A stretch of 45,746 nucleotides of DNA from a virus: IMG/VR virus record IMGVR_UViG_3300020156_000455, positions 1 through 45,746 of that record. The stretch is one strand, 5' to 3'. This document shows, piece after piece, positions 24,133 to 32,110 of the stretch (within the stretch, counting starts at the first letter, position 1; each line of letters opens with the position of its first letter). The translations under genes were made by a program, and so were the position numbers. The notes below the pieces were generated by a model. That model was not told the origin of the DNA. It saw only the letters and a list, made by a program, of their open reading frames with translations, and did not search any database.

Positions 24133-24214
24133 ACGCCCCGCACTGACGGGGCGTTTTCGTTTCCGTATCTCGTAACACCAATACCCTCACAGCCTCGCTT
24201 ATGCGGGGCTTTTT
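24133..24214 (+). terminator. Two tandem hairpins between fibre and sheath genes
   Basis: First: ACGCCCCG/CGGGGCGT (24133-24140, 24147-24154) followed by TTTTCG. Second: AGCCTCGC/GCGGGGCT (24191-24198, 24203-24210, one G-T pair) followed by TTTTTCGTTTCTGGAGA. The second belongs to the recurring linker type. The first carries a decayed version of the same tail (TTTTCGTTTCCG). Together they separate the fibre and sheath modules and may reduce readthrough. Confidence 0.65.
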
Positions 24215-24235
24215 CGTTTCTGGAGACTAACCCTT

Positions 24236-25402
24236 ATGAGTTTCTTTCACGGCGTCACGACCACGTCGGTCGACACTGGCGCGCGCACCATCTCGCTGCC
24301 GTCGTCCTCGATTATCGGTCTGTGCGATACCTTCACACCTGGCGTTCTAGGCGGCGGCACGGCCAAGGCGGGCGAACTGAAGTTGATCACCACTGAGCGC
24401 GAAGCCATCGCCGCTTTCGGCCCTGACTCGGCGATCACCAAGGCCTGTCAGGCTATCTACGTCAAGGCCAAGGCGGTGATCGTCGCCATCGGCGTGGCCA
24501 AGCTGGAAGACCCCGCGCTGCAGACATCGGCGATCATCGGCGGCGTTCTGGCCTCGGGTCAGCGCACGGGACTACAGGCGCTGCTTGATGGCAAAAGCCT
24601 GTTCAACGCCCAACCGCGGCTGTTGATCGCGCCAGGCCATACGGCGACTCAGGCGGTGGCTACGGCCATCGACAGCGTGGCGCAGAAGCTGCGCGCTATC
24701 GGCATCATCGACGGCCCTGGTACGACCGACGAGGCCGCTATTGCCTACGCCGAGAACTTCGGCAGTCGCAACCTGTTCATGGTCGACCCGGGCGTCAAGT
24801 ATTGGGACACCGTCACCAGCTCGACGGTCGACGCGCCCGGCTCGGCTTGGGCAGCAGGCCTGTTTGCCTGGACCGATGCTGAATACGGTTTCTGGGCCTC
24901 GCCATCGAACAAGGAATTGACCGGTATCACCGGTACCGGCCGCGCGGTCGAGTACCTGGACGGCGACGAGACGTGCCGGGCCAACCTGCTCAACAACGCC
25001 AATATCACCACGATCATTCGCGATGACGGTTACCGCCTGTGGGGCAACCGCACGCTGTCGAGCGATCCGAAGTGGGCCTTCGTTACTCGCGTTCGCACGC
25101 TGTTCATTCTCATGGATGCGGTGCAGGCCGGGCACAAATGGGCGGTCGACCGCTCGATCACCAAGACCTACGTGGCCGATGTCACCAACGGTCTGGAAGC
25201 GTTCATGCGCGACCTGAAAGCCCAGGGCGCGATCATCAACTTTGAAGTATTTCCCGACACCGAACTGAACACGGCCAGCCAGATCGCTGAGGGCAAGGTG
25301 TATTGGCGCATCCGATTCACCGACGTGCCGCCGGCAGAAAACCCGAATTTCCTTTTCGAAGTCACCGATCAGTGGATGACCGAAGTGCTTGAAGCAGCCT
25401 AA
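24236..25402 (+). CDS. Contractile tail sheath protein (P2 FI-like)
   Basis: A 388-aa protein. It starts MSFFHGVTTTSVDTGARTIS and includes the sheath-family segments VIVAIGVAKLEDPALQ, RNLFMVDPGVKYWD, GRAVEYLDGDETCRANLLNNANITTIIRDDGYRLWGNRTLS and FVTRVRTLFILMDAVQAGHKWAVDRSITKTY. The C-terminus (VYWRIRFTDVPPAENPNFLFEVTDQWM) matches P2 sheath. It contracts to drive the tube into the cell. Confidence 0.96.
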   Translation: MSFFHGVTTTSVDTGARTISLPSSSIIGLCDTFTPGVLGGGTAKAGELKLITTEREAIAAFGPDSAITKACQAIYVKAKAVIVAIGVAKLEDPALQTSAIIGGVLASGQRTGLQALLDGKSLFNAQPRLLIAPGHTATQAVATAIDSVAQKLRAIGIIDGPGTTDEAAIAYAENFGSRNLFMVDPGVKYWDTVTSSTVDAPGSAWAAGLFAWTDAEYGFWASPSNKELTGITGTGRAVEYLDGDETCRANLLNNANITTIIRDDGYRLWGNRTLSSDPKWAFVTRVRTLFILMDAVQAGHKWAVDRSITKTYVADVTNGLEAFMRDLKAQGAIINFEVFPDTELNTASQIAEGKVYWRIRFTDVPPAENPNFLFEVTDQWMTEVLEAA

Positions 25403-25415
25403 GGGGGCGTAGCAA

Positions 25416-25919
25416 ATGATTCCTCAGACTTTGTACAACACCAACCTGTTCGTCGACGGCGTGAACTTCTCCGGCGACGTGCCCAGCCTCACGCTGCCCA
25501 AGCTGACCACCAAGACCGACGAATACCGTGGCGGCGGCATGGCCGGCCCCATCGAGATGGATCAGGGGCTTGAGAAAATGGAAGCCTCGTTTGTCACCAA
25601 GGGCGTGCGCCGCGAGTCGCTCAAATACTTCGGCCTGGCTGACGGCACGGCGTTCAACGCCACGTTCCGAGGTGCCTTCAAGGGCCAAAAGGGTGCGGTA
25701 ACGGCGGTCGTTGCCACCCTGCGCGGTCGCCTCAAAGAGGTCGATCTCGGTGACTGGAAAGCGGGCGATGCTGCTGAGATCAAGCATGCCGTTGCGGTCA
25801 CGTACTACAAGCTCGAAATCGACGGGCGCCTGATGTACGAGATCGACATGGTCGCCGGCATTCAAGTGATCGACGGCAAAGACCAACTCCTCGAAGTGCG
25901 CAACGCGCTCGGCCTGTAA
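25416..25919 (+). CDS. Major tail tube protein (P2 FII-like)
   Basis: A 167-aa protein starting MIPQTLYNTNLFVDGVNFSG. The pattern SGDVPSLTLPKLTTKTDEYRGGGMAGPIEMDQGLEKMEA and the C-terminal YYKLEIDGRLMYEIDMVAGI is that of contractile phage tail tubes. It lies 13 bp after the sheath gene, as in P2. Confidence 0.95.
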   Translation: MIPQTLYNTNLFVDGVNFSGDVPSLTLPKLTTKTDEYRGGGMAGPIEMDQGLEKMEASFVTKGVRRESLKYFGLADGTAFNATFRGAFKGQKGAVTAVVATLRGRLKEVDLGDWKAGDAAEIKHAVAVTYYKLEIDGRLMYEIDMVAGIQVIDGKDQLLEVRNALGL

Positions 25920-25932
25920 GGAATAGATTCAG

Positions 25933-26532
25933 ATGACTCAAGCAATCGCTAAAAACCTGCCGGCCTGGCTGTCGCTCAGTGCGCTCGGTGCGGTCGTGAC
26001 GCTGACCCGGCCAAGCAAGGCCAACAGCATCGACGTCGAGACGTTGAACCTGCGCAACCCGACTGTGCGTGAAGTGCGCGCGGCTGATCGTGCTGCCAAC
26101 GGCGACGACGAACAGCGCGAACTGATGCTGTTCGCAGGTCTCGCCGAAGTCGGACTGAAGGATCTCGAAGGCCTCAAGCTGACGGATTATCGCCGCGTGC
26201 AAACGGCGTATTCGCACCTGGTACCGAAAACCGATTATTCGGACTCGATGCCGGCGTGGTTGTCGCTGACGACCGACCAGGTGCTGGTGACGATGTCGTG
26301 TCCGAGTGAAATCAATGGTGTGACCGTCGACAAGCTGGCCTTGCGTTCGCCGACCGTGGGCGACGTGCGGGCGGCCAACCGTGAAGTGGGTGGCGATGAT
26401 GAGCAGCGCGAGCTGGTGTTGTTTGCTGCGTTGTCCGGCGCTTCGGTGGCGGATCTGGAGGGGCTGAAGCTGGTGGATTTTAACCGCTTGCAGGCCGGCT
26501 ATTTTCGCATGGACAACGACGACGGGCTTTAA
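25933..26532 (+). CDS. Tail assembly chaperone E-like, internally duplicated
   Basis: A 199-aa protein in the position of P2 gpE/Mu gp41 tail assembly chaperones. It is made of two homologous halves: residues about 8-98 and 105-194 each read NLPAWLSL / SMPAWLSL, then RPSKANSIDVETLNLRNPTV / CPSEINGVTVDKLALRSPTV, then REVRAADRAANGDDEQREL / GDVRAANREVGGDDEQREL, then DLEGLKL. A normal E has one such unit. The gene ends CTT TAA C, and a short E'-like frame follows in the +1 frame, so a frameshift product is expected. It assists folding of the tape measure. Confidence 0.82.
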   Translation: MTQAIAKNLPAWLSLSALGAVVTLTRPSKANSIDVETLNLRNPTVREVRAADRAANGDDEQRELMLFAGLAEVGLKDLEGLKLTDYRRVQTAYSHLVPKTDYSDSMPAWLSLTTDQVLVTMSCPSEINGVTVDKLALRSPTVGDVRAANREVGGDDEQRELVLFAALSGASVADLEGLKLVDFNRLQAGYFRMDNDDGL

Positions 26533-26644
26533 CCCCAGCGTTATCAAGTCGGCAGCGAAACGTCTGGCGGCGGAAACCGGATTTTCCGCCGCTGAGATCC
26601 AGTCGATGCCGTTCGCGGACATGGTGTGGTGGCTCACGGATTGA
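26531..26644 (+). CDS. E'-like frameshift extension of the tail chaperone
   Basis: A 37-residue reading frame (NPSVIKSAAKRLAAETGFSA then AEIQSMPFADMVWWLTD) in the +1 frame relative to E. It resembles the short P2 GpE' family (a helix, then 'MP...W'). The frame has no ATG, GTG or TTG between its upstream TGA (26465-26467) and here, so it needs ribosomal frameshifting. CTT TAA C at 26527-26533 permits a +1 slip of the Leu codon to TTT, the geometry of the prfB site, though no Shine-Dalgarno-like element is close. A -2 slip would give the same frame. Confidence 0.6.
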   Translation, partial: NPSVIKSAAKRLAAETGFSAAEIQSMPFADMVWWLTD

Positions 26645-26682
26645 GCTGCCACCGGTAGTGCTGGGCACATGAGGGCCATGAC

Positions 26683-29316
26683 ATGGCAAACAAACTCGCC
26701 CTCGGGCTGGTGATCGGCGGTGCCGTCAGTTCCACGGTCGGCGCCGCGTTCAAGGACGTAACCGGGCGCATCAAGCGCCTCGAGGCAGAAGGCAACAAAG
26801 CGCGGGTGCTGCAGCGCACGATTGGCGACACCATCCGCCTGCGCGAAGAATGGAAAAAGGCTCACGACACCGGCGCTGCCGGTGCGTCCAAATTACTCAG
26901 CCGTTTGAACTCGAACCTCGACAGCTTGAAAAAGCAGGGGGTCGAGGTCGGCCGGCTGGAAAAAGCCTATCGCTCGATGGGGCAGATGGCCAACAAGGCC
27001 GAGCTGAAAGCCAAGGGTCATCAGCAGACCGATTCTGGTGTAAAGGGCATGAAGGGCGCTGTCGGTGCGGCGGTGGTCGGTGTCGGTGCCATGGCGGTAC
27101 CGGCCAAGGTCAGCGCTGATTTTGGTGCCATTGTGCGAGACATCGCGATCAAGGCCGGCATTGCCAACAAGCCGCAAGAGCAGGAGATGTCGCGCAAGAT
27201 CATCGACACTTCACGCGACACCGGCATGGCGCGCAACGATGTGGCCGACGTGGTCAATCAGTTGGTCGGCGCCGGTATGGACCTGAGCAAGGCGCTGGAA
27301 TACGCGCCTGTCGCGGCCAAGTTTGTCGTGGGCCAGGGATCCAGCGGCGTCGACACGGCGAAGATGATCAATGCCCTGGGGCAGAACGCCAAGATCACCG
27401 ACCCCAAGCAGATGCAGCAGGCTTTGGAGGCGATTGCCTACCAAGGGCAGGCGGGCAGCTTTGAAGCGGCCGACATGGCCAAGTGGTTTCCGGAGCTGCT
27501 GGCCAACATGGCCAGCAACGGCATCACTGGCTTGGATGCGGTGGCGCAATTGGGCGCCATGCTGCAAGTGCAGATGAAGCAGGCCGGTAGTTCGGACGAA
27601 GCGGCCAATAACCTGAAAAACTGGATGGGCAAAATCGGCTCGGGCGATACGGTCAAGGCTTACGAAAAGGCCGGTATCGACTACAAGGGGTCGATGCAGA
27701 CCGGTTTGCAGAACGGCATGTCGACGCTTGAGACCAGTATGGCGCTGGCTCAGAAATACATTCAGGCGACCGATCCGAAGCGTGCGGCGGCCATGGCCGA
27801 AGCGACGTCGAAAATCAGCAAGGAAGCCAATCCGGACAAGGCCAAGGCCATGATGGCCTCGCTGGAAGAATCCCTGCGCACCGGCGACCTGTTCGCGGAC
27901 ATGCAGGTCAAGGCCGCGCTGTCGGCCTACATGCAGAACAAGGCGCTGTACAGCCAGCTGAAAAACGATTCGCGTGAAGCGACCGGGATCCTCGACAAGA
28001 ACCTCGCCGAGCGGCGCGAGTCGTCATCGCAGAAATGGGCGGAAATGGCCCAGTCGATGGATGACGCCATGCGCAGCATCGGCGATGCCTTGCGGCCTGT
28101 GACGGATGTTGTCGCGGAGTCGTTGACCAAGGTCACTAAAGGCATTACGTCGCTGACTGATAGCGCACCCGGGGTGGTCGGCGGTATTGCTACGGTCGGG
28201 GCGGGGCTGATCGCCTTAAAAGGCATCTTCAGCACGATCAAGATCAGCAAGGGGCTGTTAAACCTTGCTCGTGGTTCGCGCGGTGGCCGGGGTGGGGGCG
28301 AAGCCCGCAATAAAAATTCCGGAGAACTTGATCTGGTAGCGACTGGCCTGGATGTTGTTTCGCGGGTGAAGGAAGCGGCAACAGGCAGCCTTGGCACAGA
28401 AACTGGCGCAGGTAACGACGGCGTCAAAAAGGTGTTCGTCGTCAATGCCAACGCCATGGGCGGCGCTGGCGGCGCGGATATCCAAGGCGAGTCTCGCCGG
28501 CGTGGTCGCGGCTCGCGGCGCAGTGCTTCGCGGCGGCGGCCGCTGCCTCGCCCTGGGGCGGCGCGTTCACCGCTGCCGCGTCCGTCTGTTCCCGTACCAC
28601 GGCCGGTCACTCCACCGGTACCGGCTGTTCCGGCGGGCACGATGGCCAAGCTGGGCGGGGTTGTGCAGGCCGTTGGTAAGGTCGGCAAAGTCGCCAAGAT
28701 GATTCCAGGCGGTACGCTGCTGGAGTCCGGGGCCATGGCCTATGAGACGTTTGAAAACGCCAAGACCAAGGACGAAAAAGCCGAGGGCTACGGTGCGGCC
28801 GCTGGCAACCTGGCCGGCACCATGGCCGGCGCAGCAGCTGGGGCCGCCATCGGTTCGGTGGTGCCGATCATTGGCACGGCCATCGGCGGCTTGATCGGTG
28901 CTTACCTTGGCAGTCAGGGCGGTGCGGCGCTGGGCGGGTCGTTGGGCAAGTCGCTGTTCGGTGGCGAGGATGAAAAGCCCGAACAAACGGCAAAGGCACC
29001 GGTGCCGACTACGCCGCTCATGCTTACGTCAGCGGCGCAGCAAGGTCCGGTGCTGGGGGATGTCGCGCGCTCGATGGCGGTGACGGCGCCGCTCAAGTCG
29101 GCGGCGCTGGCGATTCAATCCAAGGAACCGGAAAAACCGGTGCCGGCCAAGGTGGATCAGCAGTTTCAGTATTCACTGAGCATGCCGGTGACCGTGCAGG
29201 GCGACGTCAAGGACCCGCAAACCTTGGCGCAGGATCTGATGCCGCACATGCAGCGAATGATGGCGGATGCGGCGAAGAGTAACGCCGCCAAGCTGTACGA
29301 CGAACCCCATGTCTAA
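26683..29316 (+). CDS. Tail tape measure protein (P2 gpT-like)
   Basis: An 877-aa protein. It opens MANKLALGLVIGGAVSSTVG, with helices in residues 20-140. A tape-measure core follows (VVGVGAMAVPAKVSADFGAI, ARNDVADVVNQLVGAGMDLSKALEYAPVAAKF, AVAQLGAMLQVQMKQAGSSDEAANNLKNWM). Hydrophobic Ala/Gly-rich segments lie near residues 490-510 and 695-750 (AAGAAIGSVVPIIGTAIGGLIGAYLG). An Arg/Pro/Ser-rich low-complexity linker occupies about 605-650. It sets tail length and enters the cell envelope during DNA injection. Confidence 0.94.
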   Translation: MANKLALGLVIGGAVSSTVGAAFKDVTGRIKRLEAEGNKARVLQRTIGDTIRLREEWKKAHDTGAAGASKLLSRLNSNLDSLKKQGVEVGRLEKAYRSMGQMANKAELKAKGHQQTDSGVKGMKGAVGAAVVGVGAMAVPAKVSADFGAIVRDIAIKAGIANKPQEQEMSRKIIDTSRDTGMARNDVADVVNQLVGAGMDLSKALEYAPVAAKFVVGQGSSGVDTAKMINALGQNAKITDPKQMQQALEAIAYQGQAGSFEAADMAKWFPELLANMASNGITGLDAVAQLGAMLQVQMKQAGSSDEAANNLKNWMGKIGSGDTVKAYEKAGIDYKGSMQTGLQNGMSTLETSMALAQKYIQATDPKRAAAMAEATSKISKEANPDKAKAMMASLEESLRTGDLFADMQVKAALSAYMQNKALYSQLKNDSREATGILDKNLAERRESSSQKWAEMAQSMDDAMRSIGDALRPVTDVVAESLTKVTKGITSLTDSAPGVVGGIATVGAGLIALKGIFSTIKISKGLLNLARGSRGGRGGGEARNKNSGELDLVATGLDVVSRVKEAATGSLGTETGAGNDGVKKVFVVNANAMGGAGGADIQGESRRRGRGSRRSASRRRPLPRPGAARSPLPRPSVPVPRPVTPPVPAVPAGTMAKLGGVVQAVGKVGKVAKMIPGGTLLESGAMAYETFENAKTKDEKAEGYGAAAGNLAGTMAGAAAGAAIGSVVPIIGTAIGGLIGAYLGSQGGAALGGSLGKSLFGGEDEKPEQTAKAPVPTTPLMLTSAAQQGPVLGDVARSMAVTAPLKSAALAIQSKEPEKPVPAKVDQQFQYSLSMPVTVQGDVKDPQTLAQDLMPHMQRMMADAAKSNAAKLYDEPHV

Positions 29317-29325
29317 GGAGGTTTC

Positions 29326-30171
29326 ATGGCTTACATGGAGCAAATGCAATCGAGCCTGAAGTATCTGGTCGAGGCGGCGGAAACCGGCCGACGCAGTGCC
29401 GATGGCATGCTGACCCCGGTCAACGGTGCGATCCGCGAACTGACCGGCGCCGCGTCCGAGCTGGAGAACATCCCGTTTGTTGGTCCGGCCATCGGCGCCA
29501 AACTTCAGCGGGTGATGCGTGGCGTCGATGCGGCTCAGGCCAAGGTCGGGCAGGTGGCGGCGGTGTACGGCCGCGCCACCCGGGCGGCGACCGAAGTGCA
29601 GGAGCGGCTGGGCACATTGAAGGAACAGGCGGGCAAGGCGGCCACGGCGATCAACAACGTCGCCGGCAAGGTCAGCCCATCGCTGGCCAATATCGTGCCC
29701 ACCAGTTCCTTTGCCGGAGAGGCCACGCCGGCGCCGGAAGCGGTGAAGCCGTTCCCACACCTGATGATCATCCAGCCGCGTGATCCGAAAATTGAGCCGT
29801 ACTACTTCAACCTGGACACGGCGGCCTTTGATGAGCTGAGCCGTTCGACCGAATTCCGCTGGGCTTCTCAGGAGCGGTTGACGCGCCGGCCGGCGAAGCA
29901 GGCCATCGGTATGGGCGATGAAAAGCTGACGCTCAAGGGCACGATCTACCCGGGCTTCAAGGGTGGGCTGAAGCAGCTCGACACCCTGCGTTCCATCGGG
30001 GCCAGGCTTCAACCGCTGACTCTGACCACGGGCTATGGCGAGGTGATCGGAACGTGGTGCCTGAAAAACATCAACGAGGAACAGTCCGCGCTGCTGCACG
30101 GTGGGATTGCTCGAAAACAGGGTTTCACTTTGGAGTTTGAGCGCTATGGCGACGACATGCAGGACGTCTGA
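29326..30171 (+). CDS. Tail protein U (P2 gpU-like) with an N-terminal helical extension
   Basis: A 281-aa protein. The C-terminal ~140 residues (FPHLMIIQPRDPKIEPYYFNLD, RTEFRWASQERLTRRPAKQAIGMGDEKLTLKGTIYPGF as two segments, GEVIGTWCLKNINEEQSALLHGG) are the P2 gpU domain. The N-terminal 140 residues are an added Ala-rich helical region (AAQAKVGQVAAVYGRATRAATEVQERLGTLKEQAG) absent from P2 U. AAGGAGG precedes the ATG. It overlaps gene X by 26 nt. Confidence 0.9.
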   Translation: MAYMEQMQSSLKYLVEAAETGRRSADGMLTPVNGAIRELTGAASELENIPFVGPAIGAKLQRVMRGVDAAQAKVGQVAAVYGRATRAATEVQERLGTLKEQAGKAATAINNVAGKVSPSLANIVPTSSFAGEATPAPEAVKPFPHLMIIQPRDPKIEPYYFNLDTAAFDELSRSTEFRWASQERLTRRPAKQAIGMGDEKLTLKGTIYPGFKGGLKQLDTLRSIGARLQPLTLTTGYGEVIGTWCLKNINEEQSALLHGGIARKQGFTLEFERYGDDMQDV

Positions 30172-30352
30172 TGGCGACATGCTCGATGTCATTTGCAACA
30201 ACGTTTACGGCCATCTGAATGGCAGCGTCGAGGCCGTGCTCGATGCCAATCAGGGGCTGGCCGATGAGCCTCAACCGTTCCGGTCGGGCGTGATTATCTT
30301 CCTGCCGGATCTGCCCAGTCCGACCAGTGAGGGCGTCAGCTTGTGGGATTGA
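30146..30352 (+). CDS. Tail protein X (P2 gpX-like)
   Basis: A 68-aa LysM-like tail protein (ATG 30146, inside the end of U). The segments DGDMLDVICNNVYGHLNGSVEAVLDANQGLA and FRSGVIIFLPDLP are characteristic of the phage_tail_X family. It works between U and D at tail completion. Confidence 0.92.
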   Translation: MATTCRTSDGDMLDVICNNVYGHLNGSVEAVLDANQGLADEPQPFRSGVIIFLPDLPSPTSEGVSLWD

Positions 30353-30412
30353 CCCGGGGAGGCCTTCGTCGGCGACGTGCCGGGTTACGCGTGACGACAC
30401 TTTGTTTTCTGA

Positions 30413-30433
30413 CCTGCCTTGTGCGGGTTTTTT
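30413..30433 (+). terminator. Short hairpin with T-run before gene D
   Basis: CCTGC/GCGGG (30413-30417, 30423-30427) and a run of six T, followed by ATTGGAAAAAAACC and ATG 30448. It resembles the other late-operon linkers but lacks the CTGGAG motif. Confidence 0.5.
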
Positions 30434-30447
30434 ATTGGAAAAAAACC

Positions 30448-31497
30448 ATGACTCCCATGTTTCGAATCGTCGCCGATGGTGCCGATGTCACGGCCAAGAT
30501 CAATGATCGGCTGTTGTTGCTGCGCACCTCTGACAAGCCGGGCATGGAGTCCGACGAGTTTGAGTTGCGTATCGACGACCGTGATGGGCAAGTGCAATTG
30601 CCTCGTCGCGGCAGCTCAATTGAGATTTACCTGGGGTATGCCGAAACGACCTTGGCGCGCATGGGTAGCTATACCGTGGACACGGTCGAGGTGTCAGGTC
30701 CGCCCGATACCATCGTGATCAAGGGCAAAGCCAGCGACATGCGGGGCAGTGGCAAGACCATCCGTAGCGGAAGCTGGGAAGATGTGCCGCTGTCGAAGAT
30801 CGTGGCTGACGTCGCCGCGCGCAATAGCTGGCAGCCCGTGTGCCCGGTGTCGACCAAGGTCGCCCGGGTCGACCAGCTCAACGAGTCCGACTTTAATTTC
30901 ATCACCCGTCTGGCCAAGCAGTACGACTGCACAGCCAAGGTCGCGGACGGCAAGCTGTTGGTGATGCCGCGCCAGGGCGGCCAGACCGCTAGCGGCAAGG
31001 CGTTTGGGGCCGTTACCCTGACCCGACGCGACCTTAGTCGCTGGCAATTCAGCCTCGGTGATCGCAACTCACATAAGGCGGTGGCCACCAAGCATCAAGA
31101 CAAAAAGAACGGCAAGCTCGCGGTGGTCACCATCGACAACGACGACGCTCCGGACGGCCTGCCGGCAGTGCATACCGACCGCCATATCTACCCAAACAAG
31201 ACCGCTGCTGAAGCGGCGGCCAAGGCCCGTCTATCAGCGTTCAACCGCTCCACCGCCGACGTGCGGCTTGAGATGCCCGGACGCACGGACATCTTCGCTG
31301 AGCGTCCCATCATCGCTCAGGGTTTCAAGGTCGGGCTTGATGGCGAGTACCTGGCGGATTCGGTCGAGCAGGTGTTCACCCAGTCCGGCTGGTCGACCAC
31401 CATCGAATGCAACGCCGGCAAAGCCGGTAAATCCAAAGGCAAGAAAAAGAAAGGGCCGAAACCACCCCTCAAGGTGGTGAACATCGAGAAGCAATAG
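30448..31497 (+). CDS. Baseplate hub protein D (P2 gpD-like late control)
   Basis: A 349-aa protein starting MTPMFRIVADGADVTAKIND; the frame extends back to 30343 through the hairpin but has no ribosome-binding site there. Family features: SDEFELRIDDRDG, IYLGYAETTLARMGSYTVDTVEVSGPPDTIVIKGKASDMRGS as two segments, LNESDFNFITRLAKQYDCTAKVADGKLLVMP, and a Lys-rich C-terminus (GKSKGKKKKGPKPPLKV). It forms the hub holding the spike. Confidence 0.94.
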   Translation: MTPMFRIVADGADVTAKINDRLLLLRTSDKPGMESDEFELRIDDRDGQVQLPRRGSSIEIYLGYAETTLARMGSYTVDTVEVSGPPDTIVIKGKASDMRGSGKTIRSGSWEDVPLSKIVADVAARNSWQPVCPVSTKVARVDQLNESDFNFITRLAKQYDCTAKVADGKLLVMPRQGGQTASGKAFGAVTLTRRDLSRWQFSLGDRNSHKAVATKHQDKKNGKLAVVTIDNDDAPDGLPAVHTDRHIYPNKTAAEAAAKARLSAFNRSTADVRLEMPGRTDIFAERPIIAQGFKVGLDGEYLADSVEQVFTQSGWSTTIECNAGKAGKSKGKKKKGPKPPLKVVNIEKQ

Positions 31498-31510
31498 CCG
31501 CATCCCATCG

Positions 31511-31531
31511 CCGCCTGAGTGCGGTTTTTTT
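31511..31531 (+). terminator. Hairpin with T-run after gene D
   Basis: CCGC/GCGG (31511-31514, 31521-31524) followed by seven T's, then ACGTCTGGAGTTTGT and the endolysin ATG. A weak stem, but it repeats the linker layout and separates tail and lysis modules. Confidence 0.5.
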
Positions 31532-31546
31532 ACGTCTGGAGTTTGT

Positions 31547-32110
31547 ATGTCCATCACTGAACAACAGCTGCAAAGCATCATGCCCAACGCCCGCCGCCAA
31601 GCGGGCGTTTTTGTATCCGCCCTCAATGCAGCCATGGCTCATCGGCAGATCAACACGCCGAAACGCCAAGCCGCGTTTCTGGCGCAAGTCGGTCACGAGT
31701 CGGGCCAGCTGCAGTACGTCCGGGAGCTGGGTGGCGATCAATACCTGGGCAAATACGACACCGGCAACCTGGCTGCAAAACTGGGCAATACGCCGGCAGC
31801 GGATGGTGATGGCCAGCGCTATCGCGGTCGCGGCCTGATCCAGGTCACCGGCCATGACAATTACCTGCGCTGCAGCTTGGCGCTGTTCGGCGACGAGCGA
31901 TTGCTGCGCACGCCTGAATTGCTGGAGCTGCCGCAGTGGGCTGCCGAATCGGCTGCATGGTTCTGGTCAGTGAAGGGGCTGAACGCGCTGGCCGATCAAA
32001 GTGAATTCAACACAATCACCCGCAGGATCAACGGCGGTCTCAACGGCCTGCAGGATCGGCTGGAGTTGTGGGGGCGGGCGAGGGCGGTGCTATGCGTTTC
32101 GGCGAACTGA
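31547..32110 (+). CDS. Endolysin, glycoside hydrolase family 19
   Basis: A 187-aa cell-wall hydrolase. The GH19 motifs are visible: AAFLAQVGHESGQLQYVREL with the catalytic glutamates Glu51 and Glu60, YRGRGLIQVTGHDNY, WAAESAAWFW, and FNTITRRINGGLNGLQDRL. It lacks a signal peptide, so release depends on the holin. CTGGAG precedes the ATG. It overlaps the Rz-like gene by 19 nt. Confidence 0.94.
   Translation: MSITEQQLQSIMPNARRQAGVFVSALNAAMAHRQINTPKRQAAFLAQVGHESGQLQYVRELGGDQYLGKYDTGNLAAKLGNTPAADGDGQRYRGRGLIQVTGHDNYLRCSLALFGDERLLRTPELLELPQWAAESAAWFWSVKGLNALADQSEFNTITRRINGGLNGLQDRLELWGRARAVLCVSAN

Noticed and set aside
26476-26484. T TTT AAC as a -1 slippery heptamer for E'
   Set aside because: The Asn codon would mispair after a -1 slip, and E' lies in the +1 (or -2) frame, so a -1 slip does not reach it.
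25798-26865. Minus-strand frame of 355 codons opposite tube and chaperone genes
   Set aside because: Antisense shadow across several real genes; composition is unnatural.
29173-30201. Minus-strand frame of 342 codons opposite U
   Set aside because: Shadow with skewed Arg/His/Gln content; opposite strand carries clear tail genes.
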